DNA from: Microaerobacter geothermalis
GTDB taxonomy: Bacteria; Bacillota; Bacilli; DSM-22679
Assembly: GCF_021608135.1 (NCBI RefSeq)
Contig: NZ_JAKIHL010000004.1
Location: 1 to 64,000 of the forward strand
DNA: 64,000 bases
Reading direction: 5' to 3'
The notes under the pieces: model-generated
The model's database searches: none
Seen by the model: only the letters and a program-made list of their open reading frames with translations
Told to the model about the DNA's origin: nothing
Shown here: in pieces, positions 1-9,259 of the stretch
How the letters are laid out: each line of letters begins with the position of its first letter
Numbering within the stretch: the first letter of the stretch is position 1
Translations under genes and position numbers: made by a program

Positions 1-198
1 GATCAGAGACAAACAGTAATTTGATATTCGTGCTCGCAGCAACAGGAATTTGTGCTCAATGATCGATGCTGTCCGTTTAGTTCGCGGGGTCTGATATTGC
101 TACCACCATAAAGATTTACGACTTACCATTCCCCTGTTCAATTTCCATTATGAGAAGATGACGATGATACAGTAACTAGGTAACTACTGGATGGAATT

Positions 199-249
199 AT
201 TTTCATGAGAATTTGTGACCCTGCGGGTCATGTATGTTTAGTTCCGTCC
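199..249 (+). repeat. Dispersed palindromic repeat, copy R1 (3' half)
   Basis: Contains the GTGACCC-tgc-GGGTCAT hairpin followed by GTTTAGTTCCGTCC, the same modules in the same order as at 1022-1087. The first palindrome module (GATATGAAAA...TTTTCATATC) is reduced to a remnant (TTTTCATGAGA). It lies just downstream of the leftward VTT gene, so that gene is flanked by two copies in the same orientation. The rest of 1-292 shows no gene. Confidence 0.7.
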
Positions 250-292
250 ATATAAACTTCAGATGGAGAATAAGATTCCACATGAAGTAAGT

Positions 293-970
293 TCACTTTG
301 CTTTGGAGGGAATGTTAAGTTTTCGTTTAATTACTTTGCTTCCAAAATATAGAACTAGGGTAAAAAGAATTCCAATCAATACGAAGCGAATTTTATTTTC
401 AGCGAAATTGATGGCGTCATAACTGAGCATTGATTCCAGAAAAATAATGGGTGCTTTTCCGATTAAGGTGGCCATTGCGTAGGTTGTGAAGGAGATGGTG
501 GTAACACCGGCCCCCAAATTGACGATCGCAGGCGGAACTACCGGAAATATACGGAATAAAAAGATGATCAGGAAGCCTTTTTTCTTTATCAATTGCTGAA
601 TGGTATTCCAGGTGGGGATCTTCGAAAGCTTCTGGTTGGCCCATTCCCTCCCAATGGTTCTGGATGCCCAAAACATGAGGAGAGCCGCAATTACAGCACT
701 TGTCCAATTGATGATAAAACCTGTCCAAAGTCCAAAAATCAGAACATTTGCCGCGGCTAGGAGGATAAAGGGGGAAAAGGGAATAAACGATTGGATGATA
801 ATTAGCGAACCTCCCAAAAGAGCCGCCCAATATCCCTTGCTCCTCAGCCAATCCACTAACTGGTCTAAGCTAATTTTTCCAAAAACCGCTTGAAAACCGT
901 AGCGAAACAGAAGATATACGACAACGATCACCATTGGAACAGCAAGCCATTTGACGTATTTTTTCTTCAT
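293..970 (-). CDS. TVP38/TMEM64 (VTT, DedA-like) family membrane protein
   Basis: A 225-residue polytopic membrane protein of the VTT/SNARE-associated family; bacterial relatives are thought to act in membrane lipid or undecaprenyl-phosphate handling, but the substrate here is unknown. An N-terminal membrane anchor (about residues 8-25) is followed by hydrophobic segments near 50-100 and 130-205. The VTT signature is visible as FRIFPVVPPAIVNLGAG around residues 138-154, with the conserved arginine, prolines and glycine. The ATG at 970 has a GTGAGG ribosome site. It lies between two copies of a dispersed repeat and has its own transcription unit. The tail is basic, as expected for a cytoplasmic end. 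Confidence 0.85.
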   Translation of the reverse strand: MKKKYVKWLAVPMVIVVVYLLFRYGFQAVFGKISLDQLVDWLRSKGYWAALLGGSLIIIQSFIPFSPFILLAAANVLIFGLWTGFIINWTSAVIAALLMFWASRTIGREWANQKLSKIPTWNTIQQLIKKKGFLIIFLFRIFPVVPPAIVNLGAGVTTISFTTYAMATLIGKAPIIFLESMLSYDAINFAENKIRFVLIGILFTLVLYFGSKVIKRKLNIPSKAK

Positions 971-1021
971 AAATTAACCTCACTTGCAATTTATCTTTGG
1001 AAGGGCTTTTCTGTAAAATCT

Positions 1022-1087
1022 TTGATATGAAAATACACTTTCATATCAATTTGTGACCCTTTCGGTCATGGATGTTTAGTTCCGTCC
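1022..1087 (+). repeat. Dispersed palindromic repeat, copy R2 (complete)
   Basis: Three modules in order: a palindrome GATATGAAAA-tacac-TTTTCATATC, then GTGACCC-ttt-CGGTCATG, then GTTTAGTTCCGTCC. It sits between the start of the VTT gene and the terminator of the DUF1292 gene. This is the most complete copy in the window. Confidence 0.8.
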
Positions 1088-1111
1088 TTTTAGTCTATGC
1101 ATTTCTCAAAT

Positions 1112-1142
1112 AAAAAAAATCCTCCATTTCATAATGGAGGAA
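1112..1142 (-). terminator. Rho-independent terminator of the DUF1292 gene
   Basis: Read leftward: TCCTCCATT, short loop, AATGGAGGA, then a run of eight T. It starts 9 bases after the stop codon of the DUF1292 gene. Confidence 0.85.
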
Positions 1143-1150
1143 TCCTATAA

Positions 1151-1447
1151 TTATTCATTGACTTCGCCAAATTCTTCTTCCATAGCCTGGGAAAAGGCAG
1201 AAGAAACCTTGCTAAATTCTTCATCGGTTTCAATGTCAATAAAGTCTCCTGACGCTTCATCATAGCGAAGAAAATAAACATCTACATCTACTTCTTCATC
1301 TTCATCATCAATATCATCTTCTTCCTGCAGGAATATAACCGCTACATACTCATTTCCATCCACTTCAAGGGTGCTGATGACTTCAACATCCTGTTCTTCA
1401 TTCTCATCGCTAACTAAAGTAATGATTTCGCCTACTTCAATATCCAT
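1151..1447 (-). CDS. DUF1292 family protein (YrzB-like)
   Basis: A 98-residue, very acidic protein. Its core (residues about 5-70) has the DUF1292 pattern of short beta strands, with the phrase DGNEYVAVIFLQEE near residues 29-42, and the acidic stretch DDIDDEDEEVDVDVYFLRYDE fits this family. DUF1292 proteins are common in Bacillales and Clostridia; their function is not established. The ATG is preceded by AAGGAGG. A strong terminator follows. The gene is downstream of nifS in the same direction with an 84-base gap that holds a small hairpin (ATTCACC...GGGTGAAT, 1465-1485). Confidence 0.85.
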   Translation of the reverse strand: MDIEVGEIITLVSDENEEQDVEVISTLEVDGNEYVAVIFLQEEDDIDDEDEEVDVDVYFLRYDEASGDFIDIETDEEFSKVSSAFSQAMEEEFGEVNE

Positions 1448-1531
1448 GGTATATGCCTCCTTTTATTCACCTTACATGGGTGAATGTCCTATACTAGTAT
1501 ACCGTAAATCTGGAAAAAATAGTGCAATTTT

Positions 1532-2689
1532 TTAGTTCTTTTTTCTCCAATAATTTACCGATTGAATGATACCTTTGATCAATTTATCTACACTATCCTT
1601 CGTCGTTGTCCTTCCCATGGTAATTCTTAAACTTTCCAAGGCATGCTGTCTTGATGGGTTGGTAGCAAGTAAAACATAGGAGGGCTCATGGTCGGTGGAA
1701 CTGCAGGCAGAACCGCTGGAAGTGGCCAATCCAAGTCGGTCCAATTCCAACATCAGTCCTTGCCCTTCAATATTGTCTACACTGATATTAATCAAATTGG
1801 GAAGAGTTTGGGTTGGATGACCATTAATTTTTACGCCAACGATGTTTTTGGTCAGGGTACTGATAAAATGGGAACGAAGCTTAAGTAGGCGTTTTTGCTC
1901 ATCTTCTAGTTCTTTGGCGGCCAATTCAGCCGCTTTGGCAAATCCAACGATACCAGGAACATTTTGTGTAGCCGGTCTGATGGCGCGCTCCTGTTCACCT
2001 CCGAAATATAACGGATCAATTCTGATTCCCTTTTTCATGTAGAGAGCCGCTACACCTTTGGGCCCCCCAATCTTATGGGAATTAATGGAGAGCAAATCCA
2101 CATGAAGTTCTTGTGCATTTACCGGAATTTTTCCATAACTTTGGACGGCATCCGTGTGAAAAAGAATATTTTTCTCTTTTAAATATCTGCCAATTTCTGA
2201 AATAGGTTGTATGGTTCCAATCACATTATTGGCATGCATAATGCTTACCATCAGGGTATCGGTACGGATTGACTTCTTTACTTCATCCAGGTGAACCCTA
2301 CCATATGGGTCTACCGGAAGATAAGTGACTTCAAAACCTTCCTTTTCTAAATGCTTAAAGGTTTTTAGTACAGATGCATGTTCAATGCCGGTTGTAATTA
2401 AATGCTTCCCCTTTTTTAATCGTTGAAGTCTTCTCACGGTTCCCAAAATGGCCAAATTGTTTGCTTCCGTCCCGCTTCCAGTAAAGATGATTTCTCTTGG
2501 ATTGACGTTGATAGTCCGAGCTACTGTTGCTCTGGCTATTTCAAGGGATTCTTTTGCCTTCAGCCCATATTGATGGAGACTACTAGGATTACCGAAATTT
2601 AATGTAAAATATGGCATCATTTCATCAAGAACTTCCTGACGCAGAGGTGTCGTTGACCCATGATCAAAGTAATAACTAGGACTGTACAT
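1532..2689 (-). CDS. nifS: NifS-type cysteine desulfurase of the NAD synthesis locus
   Basis: PLP-dependent cysteine desulfurase, 385 residues. It removes sulfur from cysteine, here most likely to build the 4Fe-4S cluster of NadA. The PLP lysine lies in NSHKIGGPKG (about residues 202-211) and the persulfide cysteine in SSGSACSSTDHEP (about 322-334). I chose the ATG at 2689 because GGGGGAG lies just upstream and the protein then starts MYSPSYYFDHGSTTPL, the usual family beginning; an upstream in-frame start (2722) has no ribosome site. It is divergent from nadB, as in Bacillus subtilis, and shares the NiaR-type operator region. It is probably not the general IscS/SufS enzyme. Confidence 0.92.
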   Translation of the reverse strand: MYSPSYYFDHGSTTPLRQEVLDEMMPYFTLNFGNPSSLHQYGLKAKESLEIARATVARTINVNPREIIFTGSGTEANNLAILGTVRRLQRLKKGKHLITTGIEHASVLKTFKHLEKEGFEVTYLPVDPYGRVHLDEVKKSIRTDTLMVSIMHANNVIGTIQPISEIGRYLKEKNILFHTDAVQSYGKIPVNAQELHVDLLSINSHKIGGPKGVAALYMKKGIRIDPLYFGGEQERAIRPATQNVPGIVGFAKAAELAAKELEDEQKRLLKLRSHFISTLTKNIVGVKINGHPTQTLPNLINISVDNIEGQGLMLELDRLGLATSSGSACSSTDHEPSYVLLATNPSRQHALESLRITMGRTTTKDSVDKLIKGIIQSVNYWRKKN

Positions 2690-2741
2690 GATTCTCCCCC
2701 TTTTTCTATTAACAATTAACATGACTATTATACATTACATT

Positions 2742-2775
2742 TGTCTTGACATCATTAACGTTTTTTACCCATAAT
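2742..2775 (+). promoter_or_regulatory. nadB promoter with NiaR-type operator
   Basis: TGTCTTGACA (2742-2751) is an inverted repeat of TGTC/GACA around TT, and I recall this core from NiaR (YrxA) sites of Bacillales. It contains a perfect -35 box TTGACA (2746-2751), followed after 18 bases by CATAAT (2770-2775). Binding would block nadB directly. On the other strand a TATAAT (2726-2731 region) could serve nifS, so a single site could control both directions. The regulator gene niaR ends the operon. Confidence 0.65.
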
Positions 2776-2848
2776 AGTGATAAGTTTCACATTTTTATAG
2801 AACGTTGTTATTTCTGTGGACCCTATTTGTTGAAAGAAGGAATATAGG

Positions 2849-4426
2849 ATGTGGAAAGTTCATAAATCTGATTTGTTGATTATTGGTTCAGGCATTGCTG
2901 GCCTTACCCTGAGCTTAATTGCTTCCCAATATGCAAGAGTTACTTTAGTAACCAAATCAAAGCCAGGTGAAGGGAATTCCTACTGGGCTCAAGGTGGAAT
3001 CGCCGGAGCCTTAGGGAGGGATGATGACCCAAAGTTCCATTATGAGGATACAATAAAAGCAGGAAAAGGCTTATGTGACGAGGAAGCCGTTACAATTCTT
3101 GTCGAAGAAGCACCCCATGCCATTCAATTTTTGTTTCAACTGGGAGTTCCCTTCGACACAACCGAAGATGGAGACCTCTCACTGGGGAGGGAAGGTGCTC
3201 ACAGTCGGAATCGTATTATTCATGCTGGCGGTGATGCCACAGGGAAAAATATTATTGACTCTTTATTAAAGCAGGTTAAGAGCAATCCCAATATTCTTTT
3301 GTATGATGGGATACAAATTTTGGATTTGATGATGGCAGATGGGTTCTGTCAAGGGGCCGTTGGATTGTCCCATGGGATGGAAATCCAAGCTTTTCAGGCA
3401 AAAATCACAGTATTGGCAAATGGTGGGTTGGGTCATCTTTATCCCTACACAACCAATGCTCATGGGATATTTGGAGAAGGGTACTCAATGGCTTACAGGG
3501 CAGGGGCCAGATTAAGGGATTTGGAATTTATTCAATTTCATCCCACTGCCTTGAAAGTGAACCGAAGTCCATTGCCATTAATTTCTGAAGCGGTTCGTGG
3601 TGAAGGGGCCGTCTTGGTGAATCAGCTAGGTGAACCTTTTATGGAAAAAATTCATCCATTAAAGGATCTGGCTTCACGGGATATTGTTTCCCAAGCGATT
3701 TACCGAGAGATGAAAAAAGGACGGCAAGTATTCTTGGATGCCAGAAATATTAAACAATTTTCAAATCGCTTTCCAACGATATATTCCTCCTGCATGGCTC
3801 AAGGGATTGATCCTGAGCAGGATTTAATACCAGTTGTCCCTGCTGCTCATTATGCCATGGGGGGCATTGAGACGGATTTTTATGGCAGGAGCAGTATATC
3901 CGGATTATTTGCCCTCGGTGAAGTAAGTTCTACAGGTGTACACGGTGCAAATCGACTTGCCAGTAATTCTCTGCTGGAAGGAATTGTTTTTGCTTTTCGA
4001 GCTGCAGAGGCGATCTGGGATTCCCTGACTACCAATTGCCAACCGCATGGAAAAATTTATCTTCCTTATACTATTGAACAATTGCTTCAGGTCAACAGCT
4101 TGAACCAGCAAATCTTAGTGAAAGAATTGCAGAATTTGATGTGGGAGTTCGTGGGGATTGTTCGAAACGGTGATGGATTATTAAAAGCAAAACAGCAAAT
4201 TATTGATTGGTTGAAAGAACAAGGTAATGTTCCCAATTCATATTTGCACCAGCTTACAACCGCCAAATTAGTGATAGAGGCCGCTTTGTGGCGGAAGGAA
4301 AGCAGAGGGGCCCATTTCAGAGAAGATTCCCCCGAATCCTTGATCGATTTTAAAAAACATTTTGTTCAGGGGGGGTACCATGAATCCTATAGCCATCAAT
4401 CGGTTGCTGGAACTAGCACTTCTTGA
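2849..4426 (+). CDS. nadB: L-aspartate oxidase NadB
   Basis: FAD enzyme oxidising L-aspartate to iminoaspartate, the first step of de novo NAD synthesis. It has 525 residues, close to the usual length. The N-terminal FAD site reads LIIGSGIAGLTLSL (residues 9-22), followed by GEGNSYWAQGGIAGA; the active-site region has FIQFHPTA and EAVRGEGAVLVN, and the C-terminal part has VHGANRLASNSLLEG. The ATG has AAGGAATATAGG upstream. The 3' end is odd: the frame runs 47 bases into nadC after a run of seven G (4369-4375). With one more G it would stop at the TGA overlapping the nadC ATG, so the last ~18 residues may not be genuine. Confidence 0.93.
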   Translation: MWKVHKSDLLIIGSGIAGLTLSLIASQYARVTLVTKSKPGEGNSYWAQGGIAGALGRDDDPKFHYEDTIKAGKGLCDEEAVTILVEEAPHAIQFLFQLGVPFDTTEDGDLSLGREGAHSRNRIIHAGGDATGKNIIDSLLKQVKSNPNILLYDGIQILDLMMADGFCQGAVGLSHGMEIQAFQAKITVLANGGLGHLYPYTTNAHGIFGEGYSMAYRAGARLRDLEFIQFHPTALKVNRSPLPLISEAVRGEGAVLVNQLGEPFMEKIHPLKDLASRDIVSQAIYREMKKGRQVFLDARNIKQFSNRFPTIYSSCMAQGIDPEQDLIPVVPAAHYAMGGIETDFYGRSSISGLFALGEVSSTGVHGANRLASNSLLEGIVFAFRAAEAIWDSLTTNCQPHGKIYLPYTIEQLLQVNSLNQQILVKELQNLMWEFVGIVRNGDGLLKAKQQIIDWLKEQGNVPNSYLHQLTTAKLVIEAALWRKESRGAHFREDSPESLIDFKKHFVQGGYHESYSHQSVAGTSTS

Positions 4427-5219
4427 AGACATCGGACATGGAGATATAACAACCGAAGCCATTTTCTCTCATGTTGATCTGCTGGAGGGCTATCTGATTG
4501 CAAAACAGGAAGGGAGGATTGCCGGGCTGGACATTGCCAAACAAACGTTCCAACTTCTTGATCAAGGGATACATTTTACCTTTTATATTGAAGAAGGGGC
4601 AGATGTTGAAAAGGGAACCATTATTGCAGAGTTAAAAGGGAAGGCCAGAGCGATATTATCGGGTGAAAGAGTAGCGTTAAATTTATTGCAGCGGATGTCC
4701 GGAATCGCTACGGAAACAAGGGATATATGCAAAATTGTTGAAGATCTTCCGGTAAAAATAGCGGACACACGTAAAACTTTGCCTGGATTAAGAATGTTGG
4801 ATAAGTATGCTGTTTTCATAGGAGGTGGAAGCAATCACCGCTTTGGACTATCTGATGCGGTCATGATTAAAGATAATCATATTTCCGGAGCAGGTTCCAT
4901 TTCGAAGGCTGTTGAGTTGGTCCGTCAATATGTTGGACACATGGTAAAGATTGAAGTGGAGGCAGAGAATCTTGAGCAGGTGAAGGAAGCCGTTGAAAGT
5001 AGGGCAGATGTCATATTGCTGGATAATATGCTTCCTTCCGAGATTAAAGAATCTTTGAAATGGATTAATGGAAGAGCCATCACTGAAGCTTCAGGTGGTA
5101 TCAATCCGAAAAACATAAGGGAGTATGCATTAACTGGTGTTGACATCATTTCGCTAGGTTGGATCACTCATACTGTCCGGGCTTTGGATATTAGCTTGGA
5201 AGTAAAAAATAAAGGATAA
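4380..5219 (+). CDS. nadC: Nicotinate-nucleotide pyrophosphorylase (carboxylating) NadC
   Basis: Quinolinate phosphoribosyltransferase, 279 residues, which converts quinolinate and PRPP to nicotinate mononucleotide, the third step of the pathway. Visible family features are LLEDIGHGDITTEAI near the N terminus, ADTRKTLPGLRMLDKYAV around residues 128-145 (substrate-binding RKT), GGGSNHRFGLSDAVMIKDNH, and EASGGI near the C terminus. I chose the ATG at 4380, preceded by the G-rich GGGGGGG, rather than the in-frame 4362, since the protein then begins MNPIAINRLLELAL. It overlaps the end of nadB and is probably translationally coupled. Confidence 0.93.
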   Translation: MNPIAINRLLELALLEDIGHGDITTEAIFSHVDLLEGYLIAKQEGRIAGLDIAKQTFQLLDQGIHFTFYIEEGADVEKGTIIAELKGKARAILSGERVALNLLQRMSGIATETRDICKIVEDLPVKIADTRKTLPGLRMLDKYAVFIGGGSNHRFGLSDAVMIKDNHISGAGSISKAVELVRQYVGHMVKIEVEAENLEQVKEAVESRADVILLDNMLPSEIKESLKWINGRAITEASGGINPKNIREYALTGVDIISLGWITHTVRALDISLEVKNKG

Positions 5220-5247
5220 AAGAAGGTAAAAGAAAGGGGAGGAAAAA

Positions 5248-6351
5248 GTGGGTGTAGTGGAAACTGTGGTTTATCAACAAGCATTGCCTGACCGATATCG
5301 AAAACTGGACGAAAAGGAGTTAACAAAAGCTATTTGGGAAGCAAAAAAAAGGCTGGGAAATAGTTTAATAATACTGGGACACCATTATCAGAGGGATGAT
5401 GTGATTCAATTTGCAGATTATAGAGGAGATTCTTTAAAGCTGGCAAGAATCGCTGCCGAACTGAAGCAAACAAAGTATATTGTTTTTTGCGGTGTTCATT
5501 TTATGGCAGAAACGGCTGATATTTTAACTACTCCGGAGCAGGTGGTGATTCTTCCCGATTTAAATGCAGGTTGTTCCATGGCAGATATGGCCGAAGTAGA
5601 TGAAGTGGAAGAGTGTTGGGATATGATTACCCGGGAATTTGGTTCTTCAATCATTCCTGTAACCTACGTCAACTCCTCCGCTGCCATTAAAGCCTTTGTC
5701 GGAAAGTACGGGGGACTTACCATGACCTCGTCAAATGCTGATAAAATATTCTCATATGCCCTGCAGGAAAAAGAACGAATTTTGTTCCTACCGGATCAGC
5801 ACCTTGGACGGAATACCGCCTTTAAGCTAGGTATTCCCTTAAAAGAAATGACTGTGTATGATCCTAAAGAGATGAGTCTGGAGTATCCCCATGGACACGG
5901 AAGTTCACGAATCATTCTGTGGAAAGGTCATTGCTCCGTTCATCAGAAATTTGAGCCGTCCCATGTTTGTTACATGAGGGAGACATATCCGGGGATCCGG
6001 GTAATCGTCCATCCGGAATGCATGTTTGAAACGGTGCAGCTGGCAGATGAAAATGGTTCAACGGACTACATTATCAAACAGATTGATAATGCACCTGCTG
6101 GAACGAAATGGGCCATTGGAACAGAGCACAATCTGGTAAACCGTTTGGCACAGGAACATCCGGACCAAATGATTACCTCCCTCAATCCGATGATATGTCC
6201 TTGTTTGACGATGAATCGAATTGATCAGCCCCATTTGTTATGGTCTCTGGAAAGCCTAATCAATCATCAGCCGGTGAATGTAATCCGGGTAGATGATGAG
6301 ACAGCCAAGTGGGCCAAAACGGCAGTAGACCGAATGCTTGAACTTTCATAG
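5248..6351 (+). CDS. nadA: Quinolinate synthase NadA
   Basis: 4Fe-4S enzyme condensing iminoaspartate (from NadB) with dihydroxyacetone phosphate to quinolinate. The protein has 367 residues and is of the long Bacillus type. Cluster cysteine regions include CGVHFMAETADIL, the conserved HPEC (HPECMFETVQLA), and the C-terminal CPCLTMN. Substrate motifs GHHYQRDDV and YVNSSAAIKA are also present. The start is GTG with AAAGGGGAGG 5 bases upstream. It follows nadC by 28 bases in one operon; nifS across the operator is the likely sulfur supplier. Confidence 0.94.
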   Translation: MGVVETVVYQQALPDRYRKLDEKELTKAIWEAKKRLGNSLIILGHHYQRDDVIQFADYRGDSLKLARIAAELKQTKYIVFCGVHFMAETADILTTPEQVVILPDLNAGCSMADMAEVDEVEECWDMITREFGSSIIPVTYVNSSAAIKAFVGKYGGLTMTSSNADKIFSYALQEKERILFLPDQHLGRNTAFKLGIPLKEMTVYDPKEMSLEYPHGHGSSRIILWKGHCSVHQKFEPSHVCYMRETYPGIRVIVHPECMFETVQLADENGSTDYIIKQIDNAPAGTKWAIGTEHNLVNRLAQEHPDQMITSLNPMICPCLTMNRIDQPHLLWSLESLINHQPVNVIRVDDETAKWAKTAVDRMLELS

Positions 6352-6406
6352 GGAATGTGATATGTAAAAAAAGGAGATTATGGGGAAGGTTATGGAGGTT
6401 ATTTTT

Positions 6407-6913
6407 ATGGATCGAAAGAAGAAAATTATTGAACTCCTTGAAAAAAGTAACCAGCCCGTGAAAGGTTCAGAGTTGTCCCAAAAATTGAAAGTAAGTAGGC
6501 AAACCCTGGTTCAGGATATTGCATGGCTTCGTAAAGATGGCTTCCCCGTTATCAGTACAACCCATGGTTATATCCTTGATTCTGAGTATAAAAAGCATGA
6601 TCGAGGGGTGCTTGGGATCATCCATACTCCTGAACAATTAAAGCAGGAATTGGAGATTCTAATCGCCCACCACGTAACAGTGGCAGATGTCTTTATTCAT
6701 CATCCCATCTATGGCCGGATCAGCGGTGAATTAAACATCAGGACTCCCAAGGATATTAAAGTATTCCTCGAGAAAAGGGGACAGTCCACCGTACCCTTAT
6801 TTTCCGAAGTGACCGGAGGATTACATTATCACACACTGCTGGCAGACGACAAGGAATATATTGATGATGCAAAAGCTGCATTAAGAGATGCAGGCTTTGA
6901 GGTTATTGAATAG
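6407..6913 (+). CDS. niaR: Niacin-responsive NAD biosynthesis repressor NiaR (YrxA)
   Basis: Transcriptional repressor of NAD synthesis and niacin uptake genes, using nicotinic acid as corepressor. A winged HTH fills residues 1-60 (KGSELSQKLKVSRQTLVQDI), followed by a 3H domain with clustered histidines in IAHHVTVADVFIHHPIYG and GGLHYHTLLAD, which in the family bind metal and ligand. Of the possible starts I prefer ATG at 6407, since GGAGGT lies 7 bases upstream, giving 168 residues; an earlier ATG at 6380 has a poor spacing. It closes the nad operon and likely regulates it through the site at 2742. Confidence 0.9.
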   Translation: MDRKKKIIELLEKSNQPVKGSELSQKLKVSRQTLVQDIAWLRKDGFPVISTTHGYILDSEYKKHDRGVLGIIHTPEQLKQELEILIAHHVTVADVFIHHPIYGRISGELNIRTPKDIKVFLEKRGQSTVPLFSEVTGGLHYHTLLADDKEYIDDAKAALRDAGFEVIE

Positions 6914-6940
6914 TAAAACGAATCCTTATCTAATGGAAGC

Positions 6941-6991
6941 AGCCCTCAAAAACATCCGGGTAATTGTGGCGTTGGAATGTTATTGAGGGCT
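6941..6991. terminator. Hairpin between niaR and leuD
   Basis: AGCCCTCAA (6941-6949) pairs with TTGAGGGCT (6983-6991) around a long loop. It lies between convergent niaR and leuD and could end both, but there is no T run. The first 16 bases (6941-6956) recur exactly at 29826-29841. Confidence 0.5.
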
Positions 6992-7027
6992 GATTTCCGT
7001 TTGAATAGCCTGTTCCCTTTAGGCTAC

Positions 7028-7633
7028 TTATTTTATCGAGTAATAAGAAGGAATTTGCTCTTCATAGGAACGGATCTCATTCTCATATTTCAAAGAAATT
7101 CCAATATCATCCAAACCTCGAAGCAAACATTCTCTCCGATAGGGATCTACTTCAAATGGAATAGACAAACCTTCCGAATCGGTGATCTTGTTTTCTTCTA
7201 GATTTACGGTTAATGTATATCCCTCTTTTTGGTACACCTTTTGGAACAGCTGATCAACCAGTTCTTCCGAAAGCTGAATGGGAAGGATGCCATTTTTGAA
7301 ACAGTTATTATAAAAAATATCAGCAAATGAAGGAGCAATAATCACCTTGAAGCCATAATCCAAAAGTGCCCAAGGGGCATGCTCTCGGGAAGATCCGCAT
7401 CCAAAATTAGCCCTTGTCAGAAGAATAGATGCTCCTTGGTATCTGGGCTTATTGGGTTCAAAATGTGGATTAACTTCACCGTTTTCATCGAATCTCCACT
7501 CATAGAAAAGAAATTGTCCAAAACCAGATCGTTCAATCCTTTTTAGAAATTGTTTTGGAATGATGGCATCAGTATCCACATTGACACGGTCAACTGGGGC
7601 GACAATCCCCGATAACTGGGTAAATGGTTCCAT
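7028..7633 (-). CDS. leuD: 3-isopropylmalate dehydratase small subunit LeuD
   Basis: Small (swivel-domain) subunit of isopropylmalate isomerase, 201 residues, the usual bacterial length. Motifs: [14 protein letters not shown] near residues 20-33 and [30 protein letters not shown] region around 77-107, both typical of the aconitase swivel domain. It is the second step enzyme of leucine synthesis together with LeuC, which lies 15 bases upstream in the same operon. The ATG has AGGAGGG in front. No other leucine gene lies nearby, so leuCD is detached from the ilv-leu cluster. Confidence 0.94.
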   Translation of the reverse strand: MEPFTQLSGIVAPVDRVNVDTDAIIPKQFLKRIERSGFGQFLFYEWRFDENGEVNPHFEPNKPRYQGASILLTRANFGCGSSREHAPWALLDYGFKVIIAPSFADIFYNNCFKNGILPIQLSEELVDQLFQKVYQKEGYTLTVNLEENKITDSEGLSIPFEVDPYRRECLLRGLDDIGISLKYENEIRSYEEQIPSYYSIK

Positions 7634-7648
7634 AGAAAAGCCCTCCTT

Positions 7649-9058
7649 TTAGTCGTTATATTTCCATTGTCTTACATCTACAAAATGACCGGCAATTCCA
7701 GCTGCGGCGGCCATTGCTGGACTTACAAGATGGGTTCGGCCGCCCCTTCCTTGTCTGCCTTCAAAGTTCCGGTTTGAAGTAGAGGCGCAACGTTCCCCAG
7801 GGCTAAGCACATCGGGATTCATAGCCAAACACATGCTGCATCCCGATTCCCTCCATTCAAATCCGGCTTCCAAGAAGATCTTGTCTAATCCTTCCTTTTC
7901 GGCTTGAAGCTTTACCTGCTGGGAACCAGGAACAACCATGGCTGAAACATGGGGTGATACTTTATATCCTTTTACCACTTTAGCCGCAGCCCTTAAATCT
8001 TCGATACGTCCATTGGTACAGGACCCGATAAATACCCGGTCAATTTTGATTTCTTTGATTGGCGTCCCTGGAGTCAGGCCCATATATTCCAAGGCTTTTT
8101 CCGCTGCTTTTCTTGCATTTGCGGTAGGGAGCTTTTCTGGATATGGAATAGCATCAGAAATATTGGCTCCCATTCCTGGACTGGTTCCCCAGGTGACTTG
8201 CGGTTCAAGGGTAGATGCATCTAATTCCACACGATGGTCATAAGTTGCATCAGGATCAGTAACCAATTGTTTCCATTCTTCTACTGCTTTATCCCAATCA
8301 CTTCCTTTTGGTGCATATCTTCTTCCTTTCAGGTAAGCAAAAGTGGTTTCATCTGGTGCAATTAAACCCGCTCTGGCACCCGCTTCAATAGACATGTTAC
8401 ATACGGTCATACGCTCTTCCATCGTCAATTTCTGGATGGCTTCGCCTGTATATTCAATGACGTATCCGGTTCCAAAATCAGTTCCGTATTTGGAGATAAT
8501 CCCTAAGATAATATCTTTTGCCGTAACTCCCGGCTGTAGTTCCCCTGATACATGTACTTCCATAGTTTTTGGTTTTGACTGCTGAAGACATTGTGTTGCC
8601 AGCACGTGTTCTACTTCGCTGGTACCTATGCCAAAGGCCAATGCCCCAAAAGCCCCATGGGTAGACGTATGGCTGTCACCGCATACGATGGTTTTCCCGG
8701 GAAGGGTAAGTCCCAATTCCGGACCAATCACGTGTACGATTCCCTGGTCAGGGCTGGATATATCTGCCAATTGTATGTCAAACTCCGCACAGTTTTTCGT
8801 TAACGTCTCCATCTGTTGTTTGGAGATGGGATCCTTTACGTCAAAACGATTGGTGGTTGGAATATTATGGTCAACTGTAGCAAATGTAAGGTCTGGCCTT
8901 CTAACTTTACGACCATTCATTCTTAATCCTTCAAAGGCCTGTGGTGATGTAACTTCGTGGACAAGATGCAGATCAATATAAAGAAGACTTGGCTTTCCTT
9001 CCTCTTGGGAAATCACATGTTTGTCCCAAATTTTTTCAAACATGGTACGCGGTTTCAT
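7649..9058 (-). CDS. leuC: 3-isopropylmalate dehydratase large subunit LeuC
   Basis: Catalytic 4Fe-4S subunit of isopropylmalate isomerase, 469 residues, full length. The cluster cysteines are in [15 protein letters not shown] and [13 protein letters not shown], and the substrate region [18 protein letters not shown] is intact. Its ATG at 9058 has AAGGGAGG upstream. It leads a leuCD operon divergent from a LysR regulator, with which it shares about 200 bases of upstream DNA. No T-box leader was seen, so control by the LysR protein is the simplest inference. Confidence 0.95.
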   Translation of the reverse strand: MKPRTMFEKIWDKHVISQEEGKPSLLYIDLHLVHEVTSPQAFEGLRMNGRKVRRPDLTFATVDHNIPTTNRFDVKDPISKQQMETLTKNCAEFDIQLADISSPDQGIVHVIGPELGLTLPGKTIVCGDSHTSTHGAFGALAFGIGTSEVEHVLATQCLQQSKPKTMEVHVSGELQPGVTAKDIILGIISKYGTDFGTGYVIEYTGEAIQKLTMEERMTVCNMSIEAGARAGLIAPDETTFAYLKGRRYAPKGSDWDKAVEEWKQLVTDPDATYDHRVELDASTLEPQVTWGTSPGMGANISDAIPYPEKLPTANARKAAEKALEYMGLTPGTPIKEIKIDRVFIGSCTNGRIEDLRAAAKVVKGYKVSPHVSAMVVPGSQQVKLQAEKEGLDKIFLEAGFEWRESGCSMCLAMNPDVLSPGERCASTSNRNFEGRQGRGGRTHLVSPAMAAAAGIAGHFVDVRQWKYND

Positions 9059-9119
9059 CCAAAAACCTCCCTTGAATATTCTCTAATCCTGTTTTACCAT
9101 GTAAAAATCAAAAGATCCA

Positions 9120-9173
9120 AGATATAATATCTATGAAGATGATAGGTTGTGTCTATAATTATGAATGTATAGA
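9120..9173 (+). promoter_or_regulatory. leuC/lysR divergent control region
   Basis: Two palindromes lie here: AGATATAATATCT (9120-9132), and TCTATA-N10-TATAGA (9152-9173), the latter shaped like a LysR-family operator (dyad with T...A ends). TATAAT sequences occur in both. Bases 9171-9190 match a motif repeated at 29743-29762. Confidence 0.45.
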
Positions 9174-9259
9174 TGTGGAACCAAAGATTCACACATCCGT
9201 TTGTCGAATTTGTAGTTCCACCCTTATATATTCTTTCTTCAAGAAGGGAGGATGGACAG

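Noticed and set aside
417-851. 144-residue frame on the minus strand and 97-residue frame on the plus strand inside the VTT gene
   Set aside because: Both lie within a clear VTT-family coding region, have no ribosome site and unnatural composition.
9059-9259. T-box leader for leuCD
   Set aside because: No T-box sequence (GGGTGGNACCGCG type) on either strand; the gap is too short for a full leader.
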